Below are positions 43,916 through 53,528 of a stretch of 64,000 nt of DNA, one piece after another (position 1 is the stretch's first letter; every line of letters begins with the position of its first letter). The DNA comes from Paramesorhizobium sp049065735 (lineage in GTDB: Bacteria > Pseudomonadota > Alphaproteobacteria > Rhizobiales > Rhizobiaceae): positions 78,259 through 142,258 of the forward strand of contig NZ_JBAKHD010000009.1 in the NCBI RefSeq assembly GCF_049065735.1, read 5' to 3'. Under the pieces are notes generated by a model. The model worked only from the letters and a program-made list of their open reading frames with translations, did not search any database and had not been told where the DNA came from. The position numbers and the translations under genes are program-made.

Positions 43916-44821
43916 ATGAACAAGCATTTGACGCATCTCGAGCGTCTTGAAGCAGAGGCGATCCATATCTTTCGTGAGGTCGCTGCCGCCTTCGAAAATC
44001 CCGTCATGCTCTATTCGGTGGGCAAGGATTCCTCCGTCATGCTGCATCTGGCGATGAAGGCATTCTATCCGGCAAAGCCGCCTTTTCCCTTTCTCCATGT
44101 CGATACGACCTGGAAATTCCGTGAGATGATCGCGTTTCGCGACCTCCAAGCGCGGGAACTAGGGTTCGAATTGCTGGTCCATATCAACGAGGACGGCGTC
44201 AGGCAGGGGATCAATCCGTTCATCCACGGCTCCAACACCCATACCCACATCATGAAGACTGTCGCGCTTCGGCAGGCGCTCGACAAATACGGTTTTGACG
44301 CGGCTTTCGGCGGCGCGCGGCGCGACGAGGAGAAATCCCGCGCCAAGGAGCGGATCTTCTCCTTCCGCAACGCCAGTCACGGCTGGGATCCGAAGAACCA
44401 GCGCCCGGAAATGTGGAAGATCTATAACACGCGCATAAACAAGGGCGAGTCCATCCGCGTATTTCCGCTGTCGAACTGGACCGAGCTCGATATCTGGCAA
44501 TATATCCTGAAAGAGAACATTCCGATCGTGCCGCTTTATTTCGCTGCGCCCCGCCCGGTGGTGGAGCGCGACGGGATGCTGATTATGGTCGATGACGACC
44601 GCATGGAATTGAAATCAGGCGAGCGGGTGGAGGAGCGGATGGTGCGGTTCCGCACGCTCGGCTGTTATCCGCTGACCGGCGCGATTGAATCGCATGCGGC
44701 GACGCTCTCCGAAATCGTCGGCGAAATGCTCACCGCCCGCACCTCCGAGCGGCAGGGTCGTCTCATCGACAAGGACGAGGCGGGCTCGATGGAAAAGAAG
44801 AAGCGCGAGGGATATTTCTGA
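43916..44821 (+). CDS. cysD: Sulfate adenylyltransferase subunit 2
   Basis: A 301-residue CysD, ATP-PPi hydrolase-type subunit of ATP sulfurylase. The PP-loop is YSVGKDSSVMLHLAMKAF (about residues 32-49). Further conserved segments are FPFLHVDTTWKFREMI, HTHIMKTVALRQALD, FGGARRDEEKSRAKERIFSFR and VRFRTLGCYPLTGAIES. It adenylates sulfate to APS with energy from the GTPase subunit encoded next; the genes overlap by one base (TGATG). Assimilated sulfate feeds cysteine synthesis, and PAPS may serve sulfation. Confidence 0.96.
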   Translation: MNKHLTHLERLEAEAIHIFREVAAAFENPVMLYSVGKDSSVMLHLAMKAFYPAKPPFPFLHVDTTWKFREMIAFRDLQARELGFELLVHINEDGVRQGINPFIHGSNTHTHIMKTVALRQALDKYGFDAAFGGARRDEEKSRAKERIFSFRNASHGWDPKNQRPEMWKIYNTRINKGESIRVFPLSNWTELDIWQYILKENIPIVPLYFAAPRPVVERDGMLIMVDDDRMELKSGERVEERMVRFRTLGCYPLTGAIESHAATLSEIVGEMLTARTSERQGRLIDKDEAGSMEKKKREGYF

Positions 44822-46752
44822 TGAACCAGATCGTTCTCGATTCCGGTACGGACGACGTCCTCGCCTTCATGGCGGATCAGGAAAAGAAATCCCTCTTGCG
44901 CTTCCTGACCTGCGGCTCGGTGGATGACGGCAAGTCGACGCTGATCGGACGGCTGCTCTACGACACCAAGCTGCTCTTCGAGGACCAGCTTGCCGTCTTG
45001 CAGAACGATAGCCGCAAGCACGGCACCAATGGCGGCGACATCGATTTCGCGCTGCTGGTGGACGGGCTGGAGGCGGAGCGCGAGCAGGGCATCACCATCG
45101 ACGTCGCCTACCGCTTTTTCGCCACGCCGAAGCGCAAGTTCATCGTCGCCGATACGCCGGGGCATGAGCAATATACCCGCAACATGGCGACGGGGGCCTC
45201 GACAGCCGATCTCGCCATCGTGCTTGTTGACGCCCGTCAGGGCATTCTTACTCAGACGCGGCGGCATAGTTTCATCGCCTCGCTGCTCGGCATTCGGCAT
45301 ATCGTGCTGGCGGTCAACAAGATCGATCTCGTCAACTATTCGCAAGACGTCTTCGAGCGGATCGTGGCGGAGTACCGCGCCTTTGCCGATAAGCTCGGCT
45401 TCGCCACCATCCAGCCGATCCCGATTTCAGCCCGCTATGGCGACAACGTCACCCTCAAATCGTCGAAACTCGACTGGTATGACGGCCCGGCGCTGCTGCC
45501 CCATCTCGAAACCGTTGCGCTCGATGATAAAAATACCGGAACACCGTTCCGTTTCCCTGTGCAATATGTGAACCGGCCCGACCAGAACTTTCGCGGCTTC
45601 GCCGGCACGGTCGCTTCCGGCACCATTGCGGTGGGAAGCCCGGTGGTGGTCGCCAAGTCAGGCAAAGCGTCTCGGGTCAAGCGCATCGTGACGATGGATG
45701 GCGATTTGCAGGAGGCTGTCGAGGGGCAGGCCGTCACCATCGTGCTTGATGACGAGGTGGAGGTCTCGCGCGGCAATATGCTGGTCGCGCCCGAGAACCG
45801 CCCCGACGTCGCCGACCAGTTCGCGGCGCATCTGGTCTGGTTCGGCGAGGAGCCGATGATACCGGGCCGCTCCTATCTGATCCGGACGGAGACCGATCAC
45901 GCGAGCGTCACCATCACCGATCTGAAGCACCGCATCGACGTCAACAGCTTCGCCGAGGAAGCGGCGAAGAGCCTCGCTCTCAACGAGGTGGGCGTCTGCA
46001 ATCTCTCCACCGGCGAGCCGATTGCCTTCGACCCCTATGGCAAGAACCGCTCCACCGGCTCCTTCATCATCATCGACCGCATGACCAATGCGACGGTCGG
46101 CGCCGGCATGATCGACTTCGCGTTGCGCCGCGCGTCGAATGTGCATTGGCAGGCGCTGGATGTCGACAAAAAGGCCCGCGCGGCGCAGAAGCATCAGCGC
46201 CCGGCGGTGCTCTGGTTCACCGGCCTATCCGGCTCGGGAAAGTCCACCATCGCCAATCAGCTGGAGCGGCATCTCCATTCGCTCGGCAAGCACACTTACA
46301 TCCTCGATGGCGACAATGTCCGCCACGGCCTCAACCGCGACCTAGGCTTCACAGCGGAGGATCGGGTGGAAAACATCCGCCGCGTCGGCGAGGTGGCGAA
46401 GTTGATGGCGGATGCGGGGCTCATCGTGCTCGTCTCTTTCATCTCCCCCTTCCGCGCCGAGCGGCAACTGGCGCGCGAGCTCATGGATGAGGGCGAGTTC
46501 ATCGAGATCTTCGTCGATACGCCCATCGAGGAATGCATCAAGCGCGATCCGAAGGGACTCTATGCCAGGGCGCTTGCCGGCGAGATCAGGAATTTCACCG
46601 GGGTGGATTCCCCCTATGAACGGCCTGATAACCCCGAGATACATCTGACGACATCAGGAACAACAACCGAGGAACTGGTGGTGAAAATCGAGAAATACCT
46701 CGCGGAGCAGAGCATCATCGGCGATTATTCCACCGAATCCTGGTCGATCTGA
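44821..46752 (+). CDS. cysNC: Fused sulfate adenylyltransferase subunit 1 / APS kinase
   Basis: A 643-residue bifunctional enzyme. Residues about 1-440 are the CysN GTPase: G1 GSVDDGKSTLIGRLLYDT, G3 DTPGHEQYTRNMATGAS, G4 NKIDLV, then the two beta-barrels. Residues about 455-640 are APS kinase: Walker A GLSGSGKSTIANQLE, DGDNVRHGLNRDLGF, and FISPFRAERQLAREL with the DTPIEECIKRDPKGLY segment. The fusion, called NodQ or CysNC, makes PAPS from sulfate together with CysD. The overlap with cysD and cysQ indicates a tightly coupled operon. Confidence 0.96.
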   Translation: MNQIVLDSGTDDVLAFMADQEKKSLLRFLTCGSVDDGKSTLIGRLLYDTKLLFEDQLAVLQNDSRKHGTNGGDIDFALLVDGLEAEREQGITIDVAYRFFATPKRKFIVADTPGHEQYTRNMATGASTADLAIVLVDARQGILTQTRRHSFIASLLGIRHIVLAVNKIDLVNYSQDVFERIVAEYRAFADKLGFATIQPIPISARYGDNVTLKSSKLDWYDGPALLPHLETVALDDKNTGTPFRFPVQYVNRPDQNFRGFAGTVASGTIAVGSPVVVAKSGKASRVKRIVTMDGDLQEAVEGQAVTIVLDDEVEVSRGNMLVAPENRPDVADQFAAHLVWFGEEPMIPGRSYLIRTETDHASVTITDLKHRIDVNSFAEEAAKSLALNEVGVCNLSTGEPIAFDPYGKNRSTGSFIIIDRMTNATVGAGMIDFALRRASNVHWQALDVDKKARAAQKHQRPAVLWFTGLSGSGKSTIANQLERHLHSLGKHTYILDGDNVRHGLNRDLGFTAEDRVENIRRVGEVAKLMADAGLIVLVSFISPFRAERQLARELMDEGEFIEIFVDTPIEECIKRDPKGLYARALAGEIRNFTGVDSPYERPDNPEIHLTTSGTTTEELVVKIEKYLAEQSIIGDYSTESWSI

Positions 46753-47558
46753 TGAACACCATTTCCCATATCGCAATCGCGCCTGGTGCTCTTCTCTCCG
46801 TCATGGAGCGCGCGGCCATCGAGGCCGGCCGCGCCATCATGGAGATTTATGATGCCGGTTTCGATGTTTGCCTGAAGGATGACGGTTCGCCGGTGACTGA
46901 GGCCGACAAGGCGGCGGAAGCGATCATTCTGGCAGCGCTGCGCGCGGCGACGCCCGATATCCCCATCGTGGCCGAGGAGGAATCCTCCGAGGGGAGGGCG
47001 CCCGCCCATCCGGGCGACCGCTTCTATCTCGTCGATCCCCTGGACGGTACGCGCGAGTTCATCAGCCGGAACGGCGATTTCACCGTCAACATCGCCCTGA
47101 TCGAGCAAGGCGTCCCGGTTCTGGGCGTCGTCTACGCACCGGCGCGGGGGGTGCTTTTTACCGGCGGACCTGATGGGGCAAGGGAAGCGGCCATCGCCGA
47201 TCGTTTGGCAATGGCTTATCGCCCGATTGCGATCCGTGATTGCCCGGCCCGGATGATCGCTGTCGCCAGCCGCTCGCATTCCACGCCTGAAACGGACGAT
47301 TATCTCGCCGGGCTCGATATCGCCGAACGGGTGTCCGTTGGCTCCTCGCTGAAATTCTGCCTGCTGGCGCGCGGCGAAGCGGACATTTACCCGCGCTTCG
47401 GCCCCACCATGGAGTGGGACACCGCGGCGGGCGATGCGGTGCTCCGCGCCGCAGGCGGCAGGACCTGGACGCTGGACGATTGCCCGCTCACCTACGGAAA
47501 AAGCGGCTTTGCCAATCCGTTCTTCGTCGCCCGCGGCGCCAATCCGGCACACCGTTAA
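46752..47558 (+). CDS. cysQ: 3'(2'),5'-bisphosphate nucleotidase
   Basis: A 268-residue inositol-monophosphatase-fold phosphatase. Metal-binding motifs are VAEEESSEGR (Glu), FYLVDPLDGTREFISRNGDFTVNIALIEQGVPVLGVVYAP (DPLDGT) and MEWDTAAGDAVLRAAGG (WDTAAGDA), the CysQ pattern. It removes the 3'-phosphate from PAP or PAPS and so balances the pool produced by CysDNC. The start overlaps the cysNC stop by one base. It is the last gene of the sulfate activation operon. Confidence 0.94.
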   Translation: MNTISHIAIAPGALLSVMERAAIEAGRAIMEIYDAGFDVCLKDDGSPVTEADKAAEAIILAALRAATPDIPIVAEEESSEGRAPAHPGDRFYLVDPLDGTREFISRNGDFTVNIALIEQGVPVLGVVYAPARGVLFTGGPDGAREAAIADRLAMAYRPIAIRDCPARMIAVASRSHSTPETDDYLAGLDIAERVSVGSSLKFCLLARGEADIYPRFGPTMEWDTAAGDAVLRAAGGRTWTLDDCPLTYGKSGFANPFFVARGANPAHR

Positions 47559-47635
47559 AATCAGCCCCCGCTCGTCAACGCGCCATTTACGCGTCCTCGC
47601 TAAGGAGGAACAAGGGCTGTAGGGCGTACGGGCAT

Positions 47636-49630
47636 ATGGGGCACAACAAACAACAAGACGGGCGACGGAACCTCGCCGCGGCATTTCTGCGGGACCGGTC
47701 GGGCGCGATTGCGATCCTGGCGGCATTGGCGCTGCCGGTGGTGATCGGGTTTGTCGCGCTTTCGGTGGAATATGGCCATGGCCTTCTAAAGAAGGTCGAA
47801 AACCAGCGCGTGGCCGATGTCGCGGCTTATGCCGGTGCGCTCGCCTATGTCTCCAGCAATTCGGAACCGGACATGGTTGCTGCGGCGCGAAGCGCGGCTG
47901 CGCTCAACGGCGTCGCGCCCGATGATGTGGCAGTGGCGCTCGTCGCGTCGCCCAAGGACCCCGCCAGCAAGGCGGTGAGCGCAACGGTCACGACCCGAAA
48001 GCCGCTGTTTCTCGCCCCGGTGCTGGGTGCGGAGCGGACGTTGAGCATCGGCGCACAGGCGTTTGCTTCCATCGCCAAGCCGAGTACTGGCTGCATCGTG
48101 GCTCTCCGAGAGGGCGGAGCGGGGATCGAGCTCTCAGGCGGCACCAGCGTCGAATGCGAACTGGTCGCTTCGAATGCTGGTATCAAGGCGCCATGCGGGA
48201 CGATGATCAAAGCCGAGAGTGTTACCTATTACGGCGATAGGGAACCCGAGCCCTGCCAATGGACCGCCAATATCGTTGAGAAGGACGGAAAAACCGCCGC
48301 GCCGGTCTCGAAGCAGAAGACCGACGATCCGCTGAAGGATAATAGCGCGGTGAAGAATTTTGACGGCACGTTCGATGCGATGCGCAAAGATTCTTGGCCG
48401 AGCCTGTCCTTCTCCGGTACGGGGCCGGATTTCAAATTCGGAAGTGACACACCTTCCACGATCGCGCAAAATATAGGTGTCATCGGCTGCACCTATGATA
48501 AGGCGAATTACAGCCAGTACTACATGGCCCAATGGGAAATCATCTGCCCGGAAAAGACGATCAATATCGGGTCTATCGAGTTGTCGGGAAGCCAGAAGGT
48601 CGTGTTCAAGATCGTTGACGATCCAAATACCGACCAGGTCCCTGTTTTCAATATATCCGGCCGCATCGTCACCAAGAATAACGGCATGACCCTGACCTTC
48701 GGGCGCGCCGACTTCAACATTGCCAAGGGCGTGAAAGGTGACGGCATAAGTTTCGTGGCTGGGACTTTCCGGATCGGCGCCTATCAGCCTGAACCGGCAA
48801 ATGCATATGATAGCTGCACAGGGTACAGCATTTGCAGCACCGGCAAAATCACATTCGGCGATCCGAGCTCGTCCATATCGAGCAAGTTCACCCTTGCCGG
48901 GGGGATATCCGCGAGCGGCGGCGCAACGCTCACCCTCGGCTCGCCGCGTTCCGAAGGCAACAGCTATATCATCAACGCCGCGGGCAAGGGCGATGCCCTC
49001 AGGATCGACGGTGGGGGGACGATCAAGCTCGCCGATGCTACCGCCAATAACGGCGTCTTCCGTGTCAACGGCAAGATCAATGGCGGCGGTGGCGGAAGCT
49101 GCATCGTTTTCCCCGCTGCCGCGCGCCACGATATCTTTGGTGACGTCGATTTCGCGGGTGCCGTCCAGCTCGGAGCAGGCCTCTATGTGATCGACGGATA
49201 TTTCGCCGCCGGCACCGGTGGCGCCAGCTGCGAAGGGAAGGGGGCGATCTATGGCGAGGATGTGACGCTGTTCATCTCGGGCAGAAATACCATAGCGCGC
49301 TGCAACGGCCAGGTGCTTTGCCTCGACGGCGGCAATGGCATCAGCCTCGCCGCACCGAAGTCCGGCCCTTATGCCGAATTGGCGGTCGTCGGTCCCCAAT
49401 CCGCTGATATCACAGCCGGCGTGACGGTTACCGCCGGCGGGAGCGGCAAGCTTTCCGGCGCGTTCTATTTCCCCAACGGGCCGATCAGCATGGGCGGAGG
49501 CGCGACGCTCGGCAGCTCCACCGATTGCACGCAGCTCATCGGCACGAGCATCAAGCTCGAAGGCGGGGCGAAGATGATGTCGAAATGCACGGGAGCGGCC
49601 AGCAAAGGCAAGGTGGCGCTGATCCAATGA
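47636..49630 (+). CDS. Large TadG-like pseudopilus/envelope protein
   Basis: A protein of about 664 residues. The N-terminus has a basic stretch and one hydrophobic segment, SGAIAILAALALPVVIGFVALSVEYGHGLLKKVENQRVADVAAYAGAL, the TadG-like Flp-pilus helper motif (putative Flp pilus-assembly TadE/G-like domain). The long exported part is glycine-, serine- and cysteine-containing with beta-rich repeats (SGGTSVECELVASNAGI, GGGTIKLADA, GKINGGGGGSC). About ten cysteines suggest disulfides outside the cytoplasm. The ATG at 47636 is chosen because it precedes the motif; an AGGAGG lies 28 bases upstream without a suitable start. It overlaps the TadE-like gene by ATGA. Confidence 0.8.
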   Translation: MGHNKQQDGRRNLAAAFLRDRSGAIAILAALALPVVIGFVALSVEYGHGLLKKVENQRVADVAAYAGALAYVSSNSEPDMVAAARSAAALNGVAPDDVAVALVASPKDPASKAVSATVTTRKPLFLAPVLGAERTLSIGAQAFASIAKPSTGCIVALREGGAGIELSGGTSVECELVASNAGIKAPCGTMIKAESVTYYGDREPEPCQWTANIVEKDGKTAAPVSKQKTDDPLKDNSAVKNFDGTFDAMRKDSWPSLSFSGTGPDFKFGSDTPSTIAQNIGVIGCTYDKANYSQYYMAQWEIICPEKTINIGSIELSGSQKVVFKIVDDPNTDQVPVFNISGRIVTKNNGMTLTFGRADFNIAKGVKGDGISFVAGTFRIGAYQPEPANAYDSCTGYSICSTGKITFGDPSSSISSKFTLAGGISASGGATLTLGSPRSEGNSYIINAAGKGDALRIDGGGTIKLADATANNGVFRVNGKINGGGGGSCIVFPAAARHDIFGDVDFAGAVQLGAGLYVIDGYFAAGTGGASCEGKGAIYGEDVTLFISGRNTIARCNGQVLCLDGGNGISLAAPKSGPYAELAVVGPQSADITAGVTVTAGGSGKLSGAFYFPNGPISMGGGATLGSSTDCTQLIGTSIKLEGGAKMMSKCTGAASKGKVALIQ

Positions 49631-50202
49631 AGACTGTTCTGCACACTGCCCGCAAGTTTGTCCGGCGCTTTCTGGTGCGCGAGAAGGATGGCGCGTCGGC
49701 CGTCGAATTCGCTGTTATCGCGCCGGTTTTCGTGCTGATCCTTGCCGGGAGCCTCGATCTCGGCATGGTCATCTATGCGCGCTTCAAGCTCGATTCCGCC
49801 GTTTCGAGCGGGGCAAGCTATGCGCTGACCAATGCGAGCATGGTCACCTCAACGCAAGGCAACGACCTCGCCAACAAGATCGCGGCGCTGATTGCGGCGC
49901 GAGCGAGCAATGCCACGGCAAGTGTGACCGTCAACAATGGCCCCAACGCCAATTTCGAAAACGGCATCATCAAGGCCAGCAGGCAATCGCAGGCCGCCGA
50001 CAGATGCTATTGCCCGACGGGGAATGCGCAATCGCTCGTCTGGGGCGCCGAGAAGCAATGCGGCGCGGTCTGCCCGGATGGAGCGCGCGCGGGCAAGTTC
50101 GTCGCCATTTCCGTAGAGCAGCCCTACCAGCCGATCTTTTCGGGCTATGGCTTCATCGATGATGATACGATTTCATCCGCAACCGTGGTGAGAACCGAAT
50201 GA
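49627..50202 (+). CDS. TadE-like pilus assembly protein
   Basis: A 191-residue TadE family protein. The N-terminal membrane segment carries the family signature DGASAVEFAVIAPVFVLILAGSLDLGMVIYARFKLDSAVS, with the conserved Glu after AVEF. The exported part has four cysteines (RCYCPTG, EKQCGAVCPDG). ATG 49627 overlaps the stop of the TadG-like gene, and its own stop overlaps the next start. TadE-type pseudopilins are processed by the prepilin peptidase and act in Flp pilus assembly. No ATPase, secretin or prepilin peptidase genes are in the window. Confidence 0.88.
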   Translation: MKTVLHTARKFVRRFLVREKDGASAVEFAVIAPVFVLILAGSLDLGMVIYARFKLDSAVSSGASYALTNASMVTSTQGNDLANKIAALIAARASNATASVTVNNGPNANFENGIIKASRQSQAADRCYCPTGNAQSLVWGAEKQCGAVCPDGARAGKFVAISVEQPYQPIFSGYGFIDDDTISSATVVRTE

Positions 50203-50636
50203 AACGGCGCTTGAGACTTTTCTGGAGGTCGGAGAGCGGGGTGGCTGCCATCGAGGCGGCGCTCGTCCTACCGGTCTTCCTCCTGCTGCTGTTCGGCATC
50301 ATCGAGTTCGGGCGGCTGTTCTGGGCAAGCCATGCCCTGCAGGAAACGGCCACAGTTACCGCGCGCTGCATGGGGCTGCCGCAGATCGAGTGCAGCCGGA
50401 ATGGGACTTATGACGCGGCGCTGGCCCGTGAATTCGCGAAAAACACGTCACTGGGCTGGTATATCGTACTGAACCCCGCATCCATCACGCTCGATCGTGA
50501 TGCCGAATGTCAGGGGATCGACGGGTTTTCCTCGGTGGCGCTCGAATATGAGTTTCAAACTGTCGTGCCGAAGCTGATCGAAGCGCTGGCGGGAGGGACG
50601 GCCCTCAGGGCGTCGGCGTGTTATCCTAATCAGTAG
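50199..50636 (+). CDS. Second TadE-like protein
   Basis: A 145-residue TadE-family protein. The signature is SGVAAIEAALVLPVFLLLLFGIIEFGRLFWASHALQETATVTARC (residues about 11-55), again a single N-terminal membrane helix with the Glu after AIEA. Three or four cysteines occur outside it. It overlaps the preceding TadE gene by ATGA, giving a TadG-TadE-TadE trio. A repeat element begins 65 bases after its stop. Confidence 0.88.
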   Translation: MKRRLRLFWRSESGVAAIEAALVLPVFLLLLFGIIEFGRLFWASHALQETATVTARCMGLPQIECSRNGTYDAALAREFAKNTSLGWYIVLNPASITLDRDAECQGIDGFSSVALEYEFQTVVPKLIEALAGGTALRASACYPNQ

Positions 50637-50700
50637 GTTTTTCTTAATGATGGGGACGCTGGGACCCCACCCAATCACCCCATTCCCAAGTGCAAATTGT

Positions 50701-50907
50701 GTTGGCGGAATCGCGAGGCAACCCCCCTCTGCCCTGCTGGGCATCTCCCCTTCAAGGGGGGAGATTAGCCTTCATCGGTGCTTGGCACCAATCGCAAACG
50801 TCGCAGAATGAAGGCGGAGGGTAGCGTCAGCCAATCTCCCCCCTTGAGGGGGAGATGCCCGGCAGGGCAGAGCGGGGTGCTGTCCCGCCGAGGCTTCCGT
50901 TTAAAAA
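50701..50907 (+). repeat. About 210-bp palindromic repeat element, copy 2
   Basis: Same element as at 24431, opposite orientation. The left end is GGCGGAATCGCGAGGCA, followed by CCCCCCTCTGCCC and GGGCATCTCCCC; the right arm ends GGGGTGCTGTCCCGCC and the terminal GGCTTCCGTTTAAAAA. Its right end abuts the stop codon of the ABC-2 permease gene (50910), so it forms the 3' untranslated region of that minus-strand transcript and, on the other side, the trailer of the TadE-like operon. The hairpins could end or protect both transcripts. Confidence 0.8.
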
Positions 50908-50909
50908 CT

Positions 50910-51667
50910 CTAAGCCTTCAACCGATACCCCGTCCTGAATATCCACCATACCGCAGCCAGGCAGAGCGCGAGGAAGACCAGGACCATCGTGATGCTCACC
51001 CCGACGCTCACATCAGCCGTCTCGTAAAAACTCCAGCGGAAGCCGCTGATCAGATAAAGCACGGGGTTGAAGAGCGTCACGTCGCGCCAGAAAGGCGGCA
51101 GCATGTGGATGGAATAGAAGGAGCCGCCGAGAAAGACGAGCGGGGTGACGATGAGCAGCGGGATCAGTTGCAGCTTCTCGAAATTGTCGGCCCAGATGCC
51201 GATGATGAAGCCGAACAGGCTGAAGGTCACCGCCGTCGCGACGAGAAAGAACACCATCCAGAAGGGATGGCGGATTTCGATGGGGACGAAGAGCCAGGCC
51301 GTGGCGAGGATGATGACGCCTAATATCAGCGATTTCGTCGCCGCCGCGCCGACATAGCCGATGACGATCTCGACGAAGGAAATGGGCGCTGACAGCACCT
51401 CGTAGATCGTGCCGACGAATTTTGGGAAATAGATGCCGAAAGAGGCGTTGGAGATGGAGTTCTGCAGCAGCGTCAGCATCATCAGGCCCGGCACGATGAA
51501 GGCGCCATACTGCACGCCCTCCACTTCCTGAATGCGGCCGCCGATTGCCGAGCCGAACACTACGAAATAGAGCGAGGTGGAGAGCACCGGCGAGACGACG
51601 CTCTGGAGGAGCGTGCGGCGCATGCGCGCCATTTCGAAGAGATAGATCGCCTTGATGGCTTCGAAAT

Positions 51668-51671
<4 letters not shown>
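50910..51671 (-). CDS. ABC-2 type transporter permease
   Basis: A 253-residue membrane protein of the ABC-2 export permease family. ATG 51671 overlaps the stop of the ATPase gene and gives MNFEAIKAIYLFEMARMRRTLLQSVVSPVLSTSLYFVVFG. Six membrane segments are seen, with the family pattern YGAFIVPGLMMLTLLQNSISNASFGIYFPKF and LIPLLIVTPLVFLGGSFYSIHMLPPFWRDVTLFNPVLYLISGFRW. Such permeases export drugs, polysaccharides or other molecules. It pairs with the ATPase encoded just upstream. Confidence 0.92.
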
Positions 51672-52594
<923 letters not shown>

Positions 52595-52755
52595 GGGACC
52601 GCGGCTGAAAGGAAGGGAATGGGAGCGCTGAACGGAACGCATGAGGCGCGCCCCGCCAAGGCTGGCCACATATAGGGTAATTGCCTGATGCTTGCCATAG
52701 CTGGCGGAAGACAGGCGACATTTCCTGACAGGATGGTGGGGTTATATAAATTGCA
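52595..52755. other. Promoter region of the ABC-2 exporter operon
   Basis: This 161-bp stretch between the ATPase gene and repeat copy 3 should contain the promoter for the exporter genes. No consensus promoter or palindrome stands out. TGGGGTTATATAAATTGCATTTTG near 52737-52760 is AT-rich and could contribute a -10 element. Confidence 0.3.
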
Positions 52756-52963
52756 TTTTGACGGAATCGCGAGGCACCCCCCTCTGCGCTGCCGGGCATC
52801 TCCCCCTCAAGGGGGGAGATTAGCTGATACGACCCTCCACCTACATTCTGCGATGTATGTGATTGATGCCACAGGTCGATGAAGGCGTACTCTCCCCCCT
52901 TGAGGGGGAGATGCCCGGCAGGGCAGAGGGGGTGCTGCCCCGCAGATGCTTCCGTTTAAAAAC
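52756..52963 (+). repeat. About 210-bp palindromic repeat element, copy 3
   Basis: Same orientation as copy 2. The left end is TTTTGACGGAATCGCGAGGCA, then CCCCCCTCTGC and GGGCATCTCCCC; the right end is GGGGGTGCTGCCCCGC followed by GATGCTTCCGTTTAAAAAC. The terminal TTTAAA provides the TAA stop of phnN (52956-52958), so the element marks the end of the phosphonate operon. Together with copy 2 it brackets the ABC-2 exporter gene pair as direct repeats. Confidence 0.8.
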
Positions 52964-53528
52964 AAAGATGGGCCGCAAGCTCCCTTGCGGCTTCCTCAAG
53001 GCTGGCTGAGTTGTCGATCCGGATGAAGCGGCGCACGGAAGAGGGAATGTCGCATTCCACGTCCCGCGCTATCCGCTCGCGGATGCTTGCCTCGGTCTCG
53101 CGTCCTCGCCTCACCAGGCGTTCGGCGCGGATTTCGGGCCGTGCGGTTATTTCGACGACATCGAGAACAGGAAAAGCGCTCGCAGCATCCATGATCATGC
53201 GGCGGGAAATGTTGGCCACAATGATGTGTCCGGCCTGCATTTCCGCTTCGATCACACGGGGCAGACCGTAATGGAGCCCGTGGGCTTGCCAGCTAAGGCA
53301 GAATTCGCCGCGCGCCGCCGCAGCGTGAAAGGCGGCTTCGTCCAGCGTGTCATGATCTTCCAGCGCCTTGTCCGCCATGCGCGTTACCACGCGGCGAGCG
53401 AAGCGGATATCCGTCCGCCCAGCAAGCAGCGCGCGGGCCTCGCGCATCAGCGTGTCCTTGCCGGCGCCGCTCGGGCCGACGATGGCGACGAACGCGCCAT
53501 GCGGCACTTTTAAAGACTCAGGCGACAC
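52956..53528 (-). CDS. phnN: Ribose 1,5-bisphosphate phosphokinase
   Basis: A 190-residue guanylate-kinase-like enzyme. Walker A is GPSGAGKDTLM near the N-terminus; FARRVVTRM and LSWQAHGLHYGLP are typical of PhnN. It converts ribose 1,5-bisphosphate from the C-P lyase pathway to PRPP. I choose GTG 53528 because GGGAGGG lies six bases before it; an ATG at 53558 is in frame but has no ribosome site and overlaps phnM more. The overlap with phnM is 11 bases. The stop codon lies inside a palindromic repeat, so the C-terminus (AHLCF) may have been set by its insertion. Confidence 0.9.
   Translation of the reverse strand: MSPESLKVPHGAFVAIVGPSGAGKDTLMREARALLAGRTDIRFARRVVTRMADKALEDHDTLDEAAFHAAAARGEFCLSWQAHGLHYGLPRVIEAEMQAGHIIVANISRRMIMDAASAFPVLDVVEITARPEIRAERLVRRGRETEASIRERIARDVECDIPSSVRRFIRIDNSASLEEAARELAAHLCF

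Noticed and set aside
48134..49627. 497-residue minus-strand open frame
   Set aside because: Opposite the TadG-like gene, which overlaps the TadE gene by ATGA and has the correct N-terminal signature.
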